Origin: Pseudocercospora fijiensis CIRAD86
Taxonomy: Eukaryota > Ascomycota > Dothideomycetes > Mycosphaerellales > Mycosphaerellaceae
Direction of reading: 5' to 3'
Assembly: GCF_000340215.1 (NCBI RefSeq)
Contig: NW_006921549.1
Span: 284,318-348,317 of the forward strand
Length of the DNA stretch: 64,000 nucleotides
Positions 22,680-35,399 of this stretch are shown here, piece after piece. Below the pieces are notes generated by a model, which saw nothing but the letters and a program-made list of their open reading frames with translations, searched no databases and was not told the DNA's origin. Made by a program: the position numbers and the translations under genes. Position 1 is the first letter of the stretch. Every line of letters begins with the position of its first letter.

Positions 22680-24260
22680 GGCTTTATATTTAGCTCGGAG
22701 CTTAAGAAGCTATTCGCGGATTTCGACTTTAATAGCTACGAGTTAACGAAGGGCGGTACTAAGACGTCGCGTCTACTATAGTATAAGATCCGTATTAAGA
22801 ACCTAAAAGATAGTAGAACGATTATTATCTCGCTACTAGTATCTAATTATAACGAAGCTTCGATTAAGGAGATATAAGGTCTATAACGATATCTTCTAGT
22901 CGTTTCTTAAGCTTAATCTGGATAATAAAGTATTCTAGGACTAACTTAATCTAGATAATAAAGTATTCTAGGACTAACTTATTATCGTTATTAGCGACTA
23001 GCTAACTATCGAGCGTATCCGTAGCGTCTAAGCTAGTAGTATCGAGAGTACCCGTACCTACGACTATAAGGAATTTATAGTACCTATTGCCGCGATATTC
23101 TATATCGAGATAAACGCTTACTATACCTCTATAAAGACTTATTACCTACGGAACAACTACGATAAGGGCAAGAAGCTTACTTATAACTACTAGGATAATA
23201 CTATATACTATAGCGTTATCCGCCTAACTAACGAGAAGTACTAGTACTATATTATTAAGCAGGTAGTAGTCTGATTATATCGCGGTCGCGTCGTTACCTT
23301 AGTTATTAGAATCTTTATAGCCCGCGGCTAGCTAGACTTTATAAATCCTAAGTTAGCTAATAAGAGCTATATTAATATAGTACGGTATATAATCGAGGAT
23401 TAGTAAGGATAAGAGCGGTCGTATCGTCGATTCTAACTTTACTACTATAGCTCGTATACTAATAGAGATCGATAACTACCTTACTATCTATAAAGTAATC
23501 TATAAGATAGATATTAGGTATCTTCGACGTATAATCGATATCCTAATACTAAACTTCTTTAGTGCTTATTAGCTTAATTACGGTCGCGAGATAGTATATA
23601 TACGATAGTTACTAAGTAGCGCTACGTACTAGGATCTCTAGGATACGATTCTCGAGTCTACTATATTAAGGTAGATAGCGGTAGGGGTATTACTACCGAC
23701 GAGTTACTTAAACTATATAATAAAGAGTACGTAGATAATATTAAGGCTTATAGCAATTTAATATACGATATCGCTACTACGATAGAGCTTATCTCCTAGA
23801 GCCGCGAAGCTTTGAAGAATATCCGTTATATATTCGAAGGCCTAGGACCTAAGAGTAACGATAAGGACAACTTCCCTAATATATTTAGTAGCGGCTAGTT
23901 CTACGAGTACGCGAAGAGGAGGAAGAGTAACGTTAGGAACTATATTAAGTTCGGCTTCTATACTATATATAAGTATAAGAATAAGATCGTAACCTAGTAC
24001 TAGTACGATCTCTACTACTATAGCTCTATAGAGAAATACCTAGACCTAATACGGAACCTTATTAGTATCCTATTCCTAATCTCTATCGTACCTATAAACG
24101 AGTTCTAGGTATTATTACTACGTCTACCTCTTGCTTCTAGTAATAATAAGCACTTTAGCGGCAATAGTATAGCGCCTTGCTTAGTAAAAAGGACGAAGAC
24201 GGCGCTAGCGGAGCGTAGGCGATAAGAGATTTTAGTAATAATAATGCTAGAAATGCGAAG
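22680..24260 (+). pseudogene. Unidentified coding relic with an 11-codon duplication
   Basis: A plus-strand frame is legible from about 22690 (SSELKKLFADFDFNSYEL) to about 24220, with a frame change near 22890. At 22912-22977 a 33-bp unit (CTTAATCTGGATAATAAAGT, continuing into ATTCTAGGACTAA) is present twice, an in-frame tandem duplication of 11 codons. Further pieces are YINIVRYIIED near 23350 and ISIVPINEFQVLLLRLPLA near 24080. The length of about 500 codons and the RIP level fit a mobile-element protein, but I cannot name the family. Confidence 0.35.
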
Positions 24261-24399
24261 AAGGGCGATAGCTAACCGTAGTTGCTTTGTAAGCGTAATA
24301 AAGAGATAGAATTTACGAAGAGCTAAAGAATATTTTTTAATTATAATATAAAGGTATTTTCGCTAACGTAGAGTTGCGGGCAATAAACATAACGCCCTC

Positions 24400-26210
24400 T
24401 CTCTAGTACTAGAAGTACCCGATACTAGTATTCTCGCCTAAGATTTCCTAAGCTTAAACTATATAGACGTAGTTCTATAAATATTCGAGGAGCGAAAGGG
24501 CCTTCTATATTATAAGGTATTATAATTTAATACTATACTCGTACGAAAGAAAGAGCGACTAAAGAGTATAACTAATGCTTCCTAGATCGTCGATACTCTA
24601 TTAACCGGCCTAGGGAAGCAATTAGTTATCTGCAACCTAGACGAGTTGTATTTTAAAGGCTACGCGCGAGTGCTAGAGAAGAGAGACCTTAGTAGACATA
24701 GGCGTACCTAATATAATAAGAGAAACTAAAGCAGGAAGAAATAACCTAGCCCTTAGGAGTTAGAGCTCTCTAATACTATAAGACTTTTACTAATCTAGAC
24801 TACCTAGCCCCTTAGCCCCCTCCGAAAAACAAATAATATATATACCGTTATTCTCTACTAAGTCCTCTTAAGACTAATCTATCTTAGTATTAGAGTCCTT
24901 ATACTTAGAGAAGCTATAGAAAGAACTACTACTAGAGCTAGAGGAAAGCTAAGAACCTAGACTACGACTACGGGCCTACTAAGTAGCTTAAGCGTATACA
25001 TTTGCCTACTAAAGCAGTATATTAGCAATCTATTAAGCACCCTAAGTAGTACCCTAGTTAATACTAGCTAGGACTAGAACGTAAAGACGGCGAGTATTAC
25101 TACTTATATTACTACTAGGAGTCCGTAGTAGAAGCAATAGCGAGCCCTAACGGTTAGTACCTAAGCGAGGACGTAATATATAGGCTATAGAGAATTAGCA
25201 CTAACTTAGCAAAGGACTAAGGCTAACTTACTAGACTTATTATAGTCGCTATAATAATTTAGGCTAGTATAGTTAGTATAGGTAGCCTTAAGGAAAGAGT
25301 AGCCTTTATAAGTTAAGGTTACGTATTCGATATATAGACCCCTATTCTACTTATAGTAAGAATAGCGGTTATTACCCTTATAGATAGTACGCTTAGCTAT
25401 AGTCTATACAAGTGTAGCTAGCAGGTAGTTTATATTAGATTTAAGACCTAAATTAAATATCTTACTTAGGTTACGTATAGTAGTAGAGACACTCGGGTAT
25501 AGATCGCTATCTATACTAGCTAGAACGAACTCGACTATATTACTATTACGTAGCTATAGTAGGAGATCTTTAGGGTCCTTATTATCTAGAGCAATAATAA
25601 TTATCTAGAGGCGCTTAATAGAAAGCTTAGTCTCCTTTAGGACTAACAACTATTAGTAAAGCTAGGCAAGTATAGTTATAAAGACTTACTATTTTCCTTA
25701 AGCTAAACTCTACTAAGGCGAGTAGAACGTAGTCTCCGCTTATTAGGATTATTACTACTACTACTACTACTACTACCGCTACCGCCTATATTACTAGCTG
25801 TACTGCCCTAACTAGGATAAATTATTACCTACTTATCTATAATAAAGTCTTAATAATAAGTAGGAGGATTTGCTAAAGAAGTGCTATTATTAGAGTAGTG
25901 CTCGGAAGGTACTACTAGTATTAGATATAGATTGTAAAAGTTTAGGTTATAAGCTAAAAGGAAGGCCTCCTTTATATATAGTTAATAGGCCTACAATTAC
26001 AGCTAAGAGCTTTACTTTCGCTATTTGCTTATAATTGCAGATAAGCTAACTAGTAGTAAGAATAAAGACAGCCTATAACACCTGCTACCTAATCTAGATA
26101 CCGCCTATATAGAAGGAAAGTAGAGGAATTAAGCAACGTAGTATATAAAGCTAGACAAAGGATAAAGTAAATCTTGAAGACCGTAGAATTTATATAATAT
26201 CTGCCTAAGG
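24400..26210 (+). pseudogene. Unidentified coding relic ending near a possible polypurine tract
   Basis: A plus-strand frame carries pieces such as GLGKQLVICNLDELYFKGYA (near 24620) and a Gln/Thr-rich middle. At 25750-25776 a run of TAC codons gives poly-Tyr, probably an old CAC poly-His run changed by RIP. The stretch ends at AAGGGGGAGT (26208-26216), which looks like the polypurine tract that precedes a copia-type 3' LTR. No integrase or reverse transcriptase motif was found, so copia identity is not supported beyond that. Confidence 0.3.
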
Positions 26211-26216
26211 GGGAGT

Positions 26217-27293
26217 ATTACAGATTAGTTAGCTAACCTTTAGTAAGACACCTATATAATAGTTATATTATCCTACTATAGAGACAAGGGGCTCTTAGTT
26301 CTTCTTTCTATAGTTATATAGTTGTTAATATTAATAATTAGTTATATTATATAGTTTATAATAGATTAAAGCCCCGAGGTTCGCCCGCCTACTAGATAAT
26401 TCCCTAAGGTACGAAAAGAGCAAATATCCTAGAGGTCTAACTCTAAAGATTTTACTAACTTCGTATTCTAGATAGTAGGCTTAGACGATAGCTAATCTTT
26501 TTAGTTACGGCGAGGATTAATATAGCAAATTAACGCTAGTAGTAAAGTATTAGAAGATATTAGTAAGCCCTATATTTAAAACGCTAGGCGTACGAAGATA
26601 GGCATAGCTTTAGATAGGCATAGATAACGTTTGCGCTAGGAGTAAAGGCTATTATAACTAGGAGGAAGTTATCGCCACTCGTTAATTAGGAAAAATTAAT
26701 AAATCTATATCTTATCCGACTATACTTTAGGAGTAGGCCGACGAATCGCTTAAACTATTCTTGTTCGGTATTCTCCTACTAATTCCCCTATAACTTAGCT
26801 AAGGCTTTCTCTACGGATAAGTAGGCCTAGCCGTAGCTAAGGAGCGTACTAATTAGTACGTAAATTTAGTTATCGTTATCGTTAGTAGGCTTAGGGTTTA
26901 GCGGAATTTACTAAACTATCTCCACGGGGCGGCTATACGTAAGCTCGATAAAATACAGCTATCTTATAGCCTAAATCTCGTCGTAGGGCTATTCCTTAGG
27001 TAGCTTAAATATCGACTATTAATCTAGTAAAGTAGGCGGCGGCGTCCGAAGAGTTTACGAGGCAACTAGCTCCCTTAGCGAGCTAGTATATAATCGTACC
27101 GTATACGGCCGCTAAAATAGTTACCCTATCGTAGTAGATCTTCCTATAAGTGTCGACGTATTCCGAGTATAGGCGCTCGTACTTTAGGTAAGTATACTCT
27201 AGTATAGAGAAAGTCTCTAGGATTTTTTAGCCGGGAAAAAATCGATTTGCTAGTAGAGAATCTAGCCTCGTTAATATCGTAGAGGAGTTTAAC
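26217..27293. other. No clear gene; possible LTR at the left edge
   Basis: TATTACAGATTAGTTAGC follows the purine tract at 26217 and could be an LTR start (TGTTACAG before RIP), but I see no partner copy in the window. The rest shows no family motif. A short minus-strand frame (about 27180-27290) runs up to the hAT terminus. Confidence 0.35.
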
Positions 27294-27310
27294 TAGACCC
27301 CGTAGTAGTT
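27294..27310 (+). repeat. hAT left terminal inverted repeat
   Basis: TAGACCCCGTAGTAGTT, the exact reverse complement of 37356-37372. The first base may have been C (CAGACC) before RIP, which would fit hAT ends. Confidence 0.88.
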
Positions 27311-27539
27311 CGGGTTAGTTTAGTTTAGTTTGCTAAGCCGAAGATCGAATTTAGTTTAGGTTAGTTTGCTAAGCAACCGTAGGATTAGCTAGTTCGAACT
27401 ATAGAATTTATCGGTTTCTAAGAAGTATAAGAATGTCTACGTAACTCGAAGTAAGCCCTTTATAAGATACGAGAGTATAGCCGGTAGCGTAGCCGGCATT
27501 TTTCAGTTATAGGAAGGTACTTATATAACCCTAAATCTA

Positions 27540-27710
27540 TAGACAATAAGCTAAGGGTACTAACTAATCAAAAGCATATATATATATATACACATACACA
27601 TAAGCTATTACAGTTTAGTTTAGAAACTATACTCACTAGGTACAAATTTCATCCTTTCGCTCGCTATTTAATTCCCTAACCACTCGGCAGAATATTATTA
27701 TCCAGATCTA
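27540..27710. other. Stretch inside the hAT left arm that keeps CA/TG
   Basis: Unlike its surroundings this stretch keeps many CA dinucleotides (for example ATCAAAAGCAT, ACACATACACATAAGC, TTTCATCC, CACTCGGCAG) and carries a (TA)n(CA)n microsatellite at about 27577-27603. It may be a later insertion or single-copy DNA that escaped RIP. No gene is visible in it. Confidence 0.6.
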
Positions 27711-28949
27711 GGTAGAACTTATCGATTTCCCTAGAAGCCCTCCTTAAGAAGTTCTAACACTTTCTAACTAAACTATTCTCTAATATTAAGTACTAGCTCC
27801 TCCCTCGGTATCGGTATAGTATATAAAAGAGCTATAAGGCAGCTCTATAGAACGTTCTACTAGTTACTCGCTATACTAAAGCCGAATACTAGTTCGTTCC
27901 TTAGAACTCTTAGTTATTTAAGAGATATTAAGGATAGGGCAGGTAGTAACTTCGTATTATATAAGGAGGTAGAGGCTACTATAGAGGAGTCCTTTAACCT
28001 ATAGAAGATAGTAAAAGATATAGAGGCAGCTATAGATCTAGGTACCTAGTTAAATTTCTAGTAGATACAGTATAAGGATATTTAGAGGGAGTATTAGGTA
28101 GAGTTACGAAGGCAGGTATATAATATAGTCTAGAAAACAGGGATAATGCCTATAACTATAAGTATTAGGCTCTTTAACCTTCCTTATTTTTCCCTATTTT
28201 CTTCTTATAAAAATCTAAACTAATACAAATTAACCGGAATGTCTATCTTCTTTTAGTTCTTTAAAAAACCTAGTAGCGTAGCTAGTAGCGTAGCCGGTAG
28301 CGTAGCCGGCCTTTTAACTCCTTAGTACTAATAGGATTTTCGAAGACTTCTATTCCGTACGGCTAATAAAGTATACTATACTATATATATATACTTAGAG
28401 AGTATTTAGAGCGCGGTATATAGCGCCGTATATTAGCGGCTTATTTTGTATATAGAAAAGCTTATAGACGATACTACGAATATCCTTCCTACTAGAATAT
28501 CTATCCTACCTAGCACTATCTCGAATATAGATAGTCTAGCCTTTTAGAATCTAATCGAGTGCTTTGAAATTCTTATCTATAATCGTTATACGCTTCGCGT
28601 AGATAGCTATAAGGTTAACCGCTAAAATAGTATTAGTATAGTCCGAAAAGAGGTAGAAGAGCAATATACATTCGAAGATACGAACTAGGTAGGCTTCTAT
28701 AGCCTCTTAAAGGGCGCCTATCGCGGAGGCTTAGAAGCGAAGGTCTAGTCTATAATCCTAGGCAATTTGGCGAATAAGTCGTTAGAAAGGAGCTTTACGG
28801 ATTAGGAGATTAGAACTCTTCTAATACTTCCGAATCTTACGGAGGGCTATAGCTAAAGAAGGATTAGTAAAAAGACAGTAAGAATACTAGCTACGCTACT
28901 AGCTACGCTACCGGCTATAAATAGGACTTACTTCCTAGGCGCTATCGAC

Positions 28950-29215
28950 GCTTCGTACGACTGTTACTACTAGTAGTAGAAGCGCTAGTCGTCGTCTTAC
29001 GTAGAGCTCTACCTACCGTCGTCTTACGGAGAGCCTTACTTGCGACGCCCTTTCTAGTACCGGAGCTAGCGCTAGTAGTAGTAGCCTTCTTACGTTAATA
29101 TACTATACTCGTTCTACTATTTCCGGTCTTATTACGACCCGTAGAAGTAGTAGGTCCCTTCTTGCGAGGCGTCGTAACTTAGTTAAGTAGACTCGGTATT
29201 ATAAAAGTCGTCGAA
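28950..29215 (-). pseudogene. Ser/Thr/Lys-rich low-complexity relic in the hAT element
   Basis: Minus-strand translation gives a basic, Ser/Thr-rich sequence with repeated KALRKTT / RALRKTT phrases and pieces like GRNKTGNSRTS. It resembles a disordered nuclear tail and no enzyme motif is seen. It lies downstream of the hAT transposase on the same strand and could be a second gene of the element. Confidence 0.35.
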
Positions 29216-29728
29216 TTAAGGAAAAAAGTGCGTTACGAAGGTATACGAAAGCGCGCGCGGAGCGAGGGTATTACGGGGATAGTAGACATAGAGCGTAGAG
29301 GTATAGGTATCGATACGAAGGTTAAATAAAGCGAGAGAGGTAGTATCGCGGTAGCGCTAGGCAATAGAGTAAGCGTCGCGCAAGCCTATATTATAGTAAC
29401 GTTAGAGTAAGGAAAGAAGGTAGGTACGGCTAAAAAAGGCAGGTACGGCAAACTTTGAAATATAGCCGGTATATATAGCCGGTATAGTAATAGGCGAAAG
29501 CCTCCTTTTAATAAATAGCCGGCGTAATAATAGTATCCTACTATAGTATAGATATTCTTTAGTAATATCCTTACTAGCTATAGTAATCTTATAAGTAACC
29601 TAGGCCTATTACTAGGAAATATAAGATATATTAGGTAGGCTATACTAAACAAGCTAGTTATTTAGCAGGAAAAGGCCTATAACCGTCTCTATATACCGGC
29701 TACGAGTGCCGGCTATCGCTCTAAAGTC

Positions 29729-30442
29729 AACTCCGCCCTATCTCGGAGGCTAAGGTACCGAGCGGAAACCCTATAGCTTATATTTACTCGGTTATCGCGG
29801 AGCGCTTATAGGTAAGGTATTAGAAAAGAGTATAAAAAGTACGAGAAGAGTATCCTAGGATATAGGTCGTAAGTAAATAAGGGTAGTACGCCTAGTTATT
29901 TATATAGTACGTTACTCTATACGACTAAGAGCCTATATTATCTCGTACTTCGCTTATAAGACCTCGACTCTACTAATATACTATTAATCTCCTACCCGGT
30001 CGCTATCTTAATTCTTCTTCGAGTTGCCGGACTTAGTACGTATCTGTCGCTATATAATAGCGCTACGTATTATAGAGAATTAACTCCGCCGTATCTCGAA
30101 GGCTAAGGTACCGAGCGGAAATCCTATAGCTTATATTTACTCGGTTATCGCGGAGCGATTATAGGTAAGGTATTAGAAAAGAGTATAAAAAGTACGAGAA
30201 GAGTATCCTAGGATATAGGTCGTAAGTAAATAAGAGTAATACGCCTAGTTATTTATATAGTACGTTACTCTAAATAACTAGGAGCCTATATTATCTTATA
30301 CTTCGCTTATAAGACCTCGACTCTATTAGTATACTATCGATCCCCTCCTCGGTCGCTAATACGCTATCTTAATTCTTCTTCGAGTTACCGGACTTAGTGC
30401 GTATCTATAGCTATATAATAGCGCTACGTATTATAGAGAATT
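29729..30442. repeat. Tandem duplication, period 353 bp
   Basis: 29729-30081 and 30082-30442 are tandem copies beginning AACTCCGCC and ending TTATAGAGAATT. Both contain CGGTTATCGCGGAGCG and AGTACGAGAAGAGTATCCTA. Differences are mainly transitions, and the second copy has a few extra bases near 30358-30366. It is not in a frame I recognise. Confidence 0.88.
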
Positions 30443-30899
30443 TCTCGTTAAAGTTTCTCTCTCGTAGGCTTACTATCTACTTCGTAGTATAGAGGATTAA
30501 AGTGCTAATACTAAAGAATCTCCTTATAGTTAGGATACTAGGGCTCCTTAGGACCTTTGTGTTTTAGGTCTAAATAAAGACGTATTATAAACGTTCTATC
30601 GCCCTTTCGCTTACTACCCCCTAGGTCGCGATATACGAAGAAACTAATCTAAATGTAGCTCGTCTCTATAATAGCTAGGTAAATATAGAGCGCTAGGTTT
30701 CTACTTCGTACCTTAGACTTAGGGATAGCGCGGAGATAAAATTAGAAATATAGCCGGTACCTATAGCCGGCAAAAGGATACGAAAATAGGCCTCCTCCTA
30801 GGTTAATCTACCGACTAAATACAATTTCTAACTAATCCGCTATAAACCGATACTAAAATTTAGCTAGAAGCTATATATCTTTATTTTAAAGAGTAACCC

Positions 30900-31480
30900 G
30901 CTTCGTATAGATAGCAAGTAGGTTTAAAAGCTTAAGCTCGGTTACGAGAAATGCCTCTATAGCTTCCTAAAGAGTAGTAATCGCTTTAGCCGTAAATCGT
31001 ATACTAGACCGAAAATCTAATATAATTTCTCGAACGAGTCGCTAGAAGGGAGTCTTAGGGATTAAAAGCGCGGTCCCTCTTTTATTTTAGAAAAGCCGGA
31101 TCTAGCGAAAGGTAATAGTACCTAGTTTAAAGCGCCGCTTCTTTATCGTCGAGTCCTACCTTATTCCCTTTTTTTAATAGAAAGATAACTTTTCTTCGCG
31201 ATAGCCTTTATCCGCCTACTCTTTTTAGCCTTCTCCTATCTATCTAAAGCCTTCTTAGTTTTTAGTACTATTTTCCGAGGAACCCCTTTCCTTCGTATAT
31301 ACTATAGAGAGTCTTACTCTTCCGATATCTCGTTCTCGCTACGGTCTCCCTATACCTAGCTTACTTTACCCTTACCTTTTAGGCTCTAAAGATATTTATC
31401 TACGTATTTAGGCGACGAGGGTATATCGGTAGGACCTAGAAAATTAATAAGCCTATAATCGTAAGGAGATATTTATACTT
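30900..31480 (-). pseudogene. Lys/Arg-rich relic downstream of the hAT transposase
   Basis: The minus strand from about 31440 to 31140 reads as a charged sequence (KYVDKYL, RRKGVPRKIVLKTKKALDR, then a Lys-rich end). It resembles a basic C-terminal tail of a DNA-binding transposon protein. I cannot assign a family. Stops are of the RIP type. Confidence 0.35.
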
Positions 31481-31879
31481 CTTACCTTCTAGAATAAATA
31501 GTCTTCTATTAAACCGCCTTAGTAGGTTATCGTTAGATTCGTATAAAGGATAGTCGCTTAAGGAAAGGGAGGTAGCCGGCTTAGGAAGGCCCGAAGAGCC
31601 GAATCCTTAAGGTATATTTATCTTTAAGAATATAGGGAAAGGGAAGAAGGAGAGGAAGAGCGAATAGAGAATTAGAAATAGTCCGTAGGTAAGCGGGGTA
31701 GGTTACTATAGTAACTAGTCTATTTAGGTCCTAGGAATTCTGAATATATTAATAATATATACTAGCTATATACGCCGGCTACGTTACTTTCTATATAAAC
31801 GCTTCGTCTTCTTAAAGCTACTCTAAGCCTATATACGTTTCCGCTTCTCGACCTAGTATCGCCTTCTACCTCCGCTTTT

Positions 31880-34800
31880 CTCCTTCTCGTTATCGCTAAT
31901 TAGGGTTTCGCTTAGACTAAATTTCGTATTCTCTTCGCGCTCCTAGGTTTCTTCGATTTTAAGGTTTTCTAATTCCTCGATTAAGTCCTTTAGTATAATC
32001 TTTAGTATTCTACCTTAGCGACTCTAGTAGAGGAGATAGTATCGAAATACTATAATAGACTTAAAGGTAGTAGGCGAGTATATTCGATTAAAGCGGCCCT
32101 AGTAACGAGCGATACTAAAAGACCTCTTATAGCCTATATCTACGCTCGATATAGCGAGGACGGCCTAAGCGACCGACGCTATCGTTAGAAACTTAGGCTC
32201 TAACCGCTACTATATAGCGAGAATATCGTCTCCGAATTCGTCTAGAAGACCGGTAAGATCTAGAGATTATTAGCCCTCTTTCCGAGCCTACGGGTTTAGT
32301 ACGTACCCGCGCGCCGATAGAGATCGAACTCTTCTTTATTTACTTTAGTAGTTACTTCTTCTTCTACCTCTACTTCCTATCTACGAAATAGGTATAATAT
32401 CGGAGCCTTCTAAACCTTCTTTTTCTTTATAGGAGCTATATTTAGACTAGTTTCTTTCCGACACTTATAGAATATCTTTTCTAGAATAGTCTAGTAATAC
32501 TTAGGCTATTCCTCGTCTCCCTTCTATTCCGGCTTCTACTAGTATATATCCTTTTCTACTAGGTTAAGTAAGTATATAACGCTATAGATATCTCCGAATA
32601 ACTAAAAGGTAGTACTATAATATTTATATAACTTAGTATAGAAGGTATCTATAGCTTTCGTTAGAGCTACTTTCTAGGGAACGCTCTTCTTAGCTAGCTT
32701 AGCTACGGCTTCGTCGAGCTCGTTAAAGAGCTAGTTATAGTATATAAAGATAAGGTAGATCGTCGGTCCTCGGGTTCTTCTAATTATAGTAGTAACCTTC
32801 GCGTAATACTTGCTAATATCGACGAGATACTCTACTTAGCGCTATTCGGCGGAGGTAAGCCCGAGCTACTTAATACCCTTAGAACTCTAATAGATCTCGA
32901 GAGCGGTATATAAAGTATATCCCCTTATAACTATATAGAAAGTCGAATCGAACTAGGTCTTAACGTCTTAGGTAAAACGGAGTAGGCGCTAAGGAGGCCG
33001 CTTTTACTATCGCTTATTCTATACGATATTCTAGGTATTAGTTTTAGGGCGCTCGATTAGGTTCTTTTAAATAGCCTCGAATCGGTTATATCTCTATAAG
33101 CTCGAGTTCGTATATATTACTAGACGACGAAGCTAGAGAAAAAGAGTTACAACTATACTAGGTTACCGGCTACGGGTACCGGCTACGGATAAAAGTTATA
33201 CCTTATATAAAACGAGAGCGAGGCTCTCTATTTTATCCCGTCTTATTACTATAACGAGTTTCTCGACTTCTGACTTTGCTTTATTCTTATCTAGGATCTT
33301 CTATTAGTCGTCGTTTAATAGTATAATTTTTAGCGTCTTAAAGAGGGCTCGGATCGCGATTTAAACTATATAAGCGAGATAGGGAAACTTCTATAGGGAT
33401 ATAACTAGTATCGACGTCGGCTCCGATTTAATAGGGCTAGAGCTATTACTAGGCTCCTCTTTATCGTTATTATCGTACGTATTATCGTACGTATCCGGAA
33501 TCGTAGCGAGCTTAATATTCGGAACATTAAGCTAGATTATAGACCTTGTAATCTCCTCTACGTACTCGACCCTATCGATATAATTAGTAATTTTAAAGAT
33601 ATATACGGGTAAATTGTATATATAACGCCTTATATAATATTCGATTATTACTAGCGTTGTCCGTAGTAATCGAGATTAGTTTCGTTGTTACGCTAACCCT
33701 ATCTATTACCGTATAGATAAGCTTCGCTATATCCTTACTAGTATAGGAACCTAGAATTTTAGGGAATCCGATTATAAGTTCCTAGAGTTTCTAATCCGAA
33801 TTAATAAAGTATAGTATAATCGAGAGGAAGCAGGCTCTTATAGCCCGGCTTAACTAGCTATCGATAGTAATAGCTACTCGGCGAGTATTACGGAGGATCT
33901 CCCGAATATCGTCTAACGTTATATTATAGCGCCGAGAAATAGGGGAGGGTAGTTTATAAGATATAGATATATCTTCTATATAGACTCCCTTTTATAGAAG
34001 TCTTCCGAGAGACCGTTTATAGCTAGCGTTTCGTTTACTAGTTACTTAAAGTCTTCGGAGGAGAAATCGGTAGCCTTTAATCCTAGAGCTTCCTTAAGCG
34101 TAGCCTATAAGAATTAGCTATATCTCTACGGTTAATTAAAGTAGCCGGAATCTATAGCCGGTAGCTATAGCCGGTAGCTATAGCCGGCAGCTATAGCCGG
34201 TATTTTAGAAGACGTAGAGAAATAGGGGAGGGTAGTTTATAAGATATAGGTATATCTTCTATATAGACTCCCTTTCGTAGAAGTCTTCCGGAAGACCGTT
34301 TATAGCTAGTATTTCGTTTGCTAGTTACTTAAAGTCTTCGGGGGAGAAATCGGTAGCCTTTAATCCTAGAGCTTCCTTAAGCGTAGCCTATAATAATTAG
34401 CTACATCTCTACGGTTAATTAAAGTAGCTAGAATCTATAGCCGGCAGCTATAGCCGGTATTTTAGAAGACGTACCTCTTTCTAGAACGCTATATCTATAT
34501 TAACTCTCCTCTCTCCTTAAGATTCCCGATACTGTTTAGAATAGAGATAGTTCGTAGGCGATAAGTTCCTATCCCCTAGTTTCGGGTATTTTAAGATTAA
34601 ACCGTAGAAGTTATAGACAATTACTAGTTAACCTTTAAGTCGAGAAGTCGTATAACGGTATAATACCCCTTTAGAAAGAACTTCTAGAATATATCCGTTC
34701 GCTCCTTACTACCCTATCGTATCGAGTACTTCCGGAGTTTATACTCCTTCGAACGTAAGTCTAAAGGGAACTATATCTTATAGTCCTATTAATTAAACTG

Positions 34801-34960
34801 CTCTATATACTCGGGTTTCTAAAGATACGCCTAGCTAGCCTTTTCGAAGATATCCGGGTTAATACTCGATATTCTTATATCTCCGAACAACCTTCTACTT
34901 AGACTCCGTAAAGGTAAGGACTAGGAAGTAGTACCCTATAATAAATTCCTACTACTAGGA
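31880..34960 (-). pseudogene. hAT transposase with C-terminal dimerisation domain
   Basis: Read right to left: the catalytic region at about 33950-33450 contains AITLDDIREILRNTRRVAIT, a FLSIILYFINSD-KL segment, SKDIAKLIYTVIDR and KLISITTDNASNN, the hallmark of hAT DDE cores. At about 32960-32500 follows FDSTFYIVIRGYTL (the TRWNST-Y-ML block) and LVDISKYYAKVTTI. The dimerisation domain lies at about 32260-32050: RLEPKFLTIASVAQAVLAI, then ERSFS-like and NRIYSPTTFKSI. TAG/TAA codons of RIP type are spread throughout. The transposase would cut the ends at 27294 and 37372. A 283-bp tandem duplication (33934-34473) disrupts its N-terminal half. Confidence 0.9.
33934..34473 (-). repeat. Tandem duplication within the hAT transposase, with a 13-bp minisatellite
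   Basis: 33934-34216 (283 bp) and 34217-34473 (257 bp) are tandem copies beginning GAGAAATAGGGGAGGG and ending GAAGACGTA. They differ mainly by the number of 13-bp units CTATAGCCGGYAG, four in the first copy and two in the second, accounting for exactly 26 bp. Other differences are few and mostly transitions. Each copy encodes the same stretch of transposase, so this is an internal duplication. Confidence 0.9.
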
Positions 34961-35399
34961 TTCGGAGAGGATAAATCTAGCCCTAATCGTCGTCTAGGAC
35001 TCGATAGGCTCGAAGGTAAGTATACGACCTCCTCTCGACGTTATCGTAATCTCGCTCGTATACTAGACTATTTCGACTATCGTCTCGTTATTACCCTTCC
35101 TATTATAGCGCCTAGTATATATATAATGTCGGTCGGTATGTTTTAAAGTTTCGTACGGTAAGGTAAGGACTTAGAAGTAGTAGATATATACTAATAGCTA
35201 TAGGGAAACACCCTTTCTTTTATAGTATCGTATCGTTAGGAATAGCTAGGTAGTAAATAGCTAGCTACCTTTTTTTTTGTTTCCTAGCTATCTAACTACT
35301 AGATTTTTTTTCCTAGCTACCCTAGCTAGCCTAACTACTAGAATTTCTTTCCTAGCTACCCTAACTACCTAAATTTTACCTTCTATACGGCGGCTCTCT

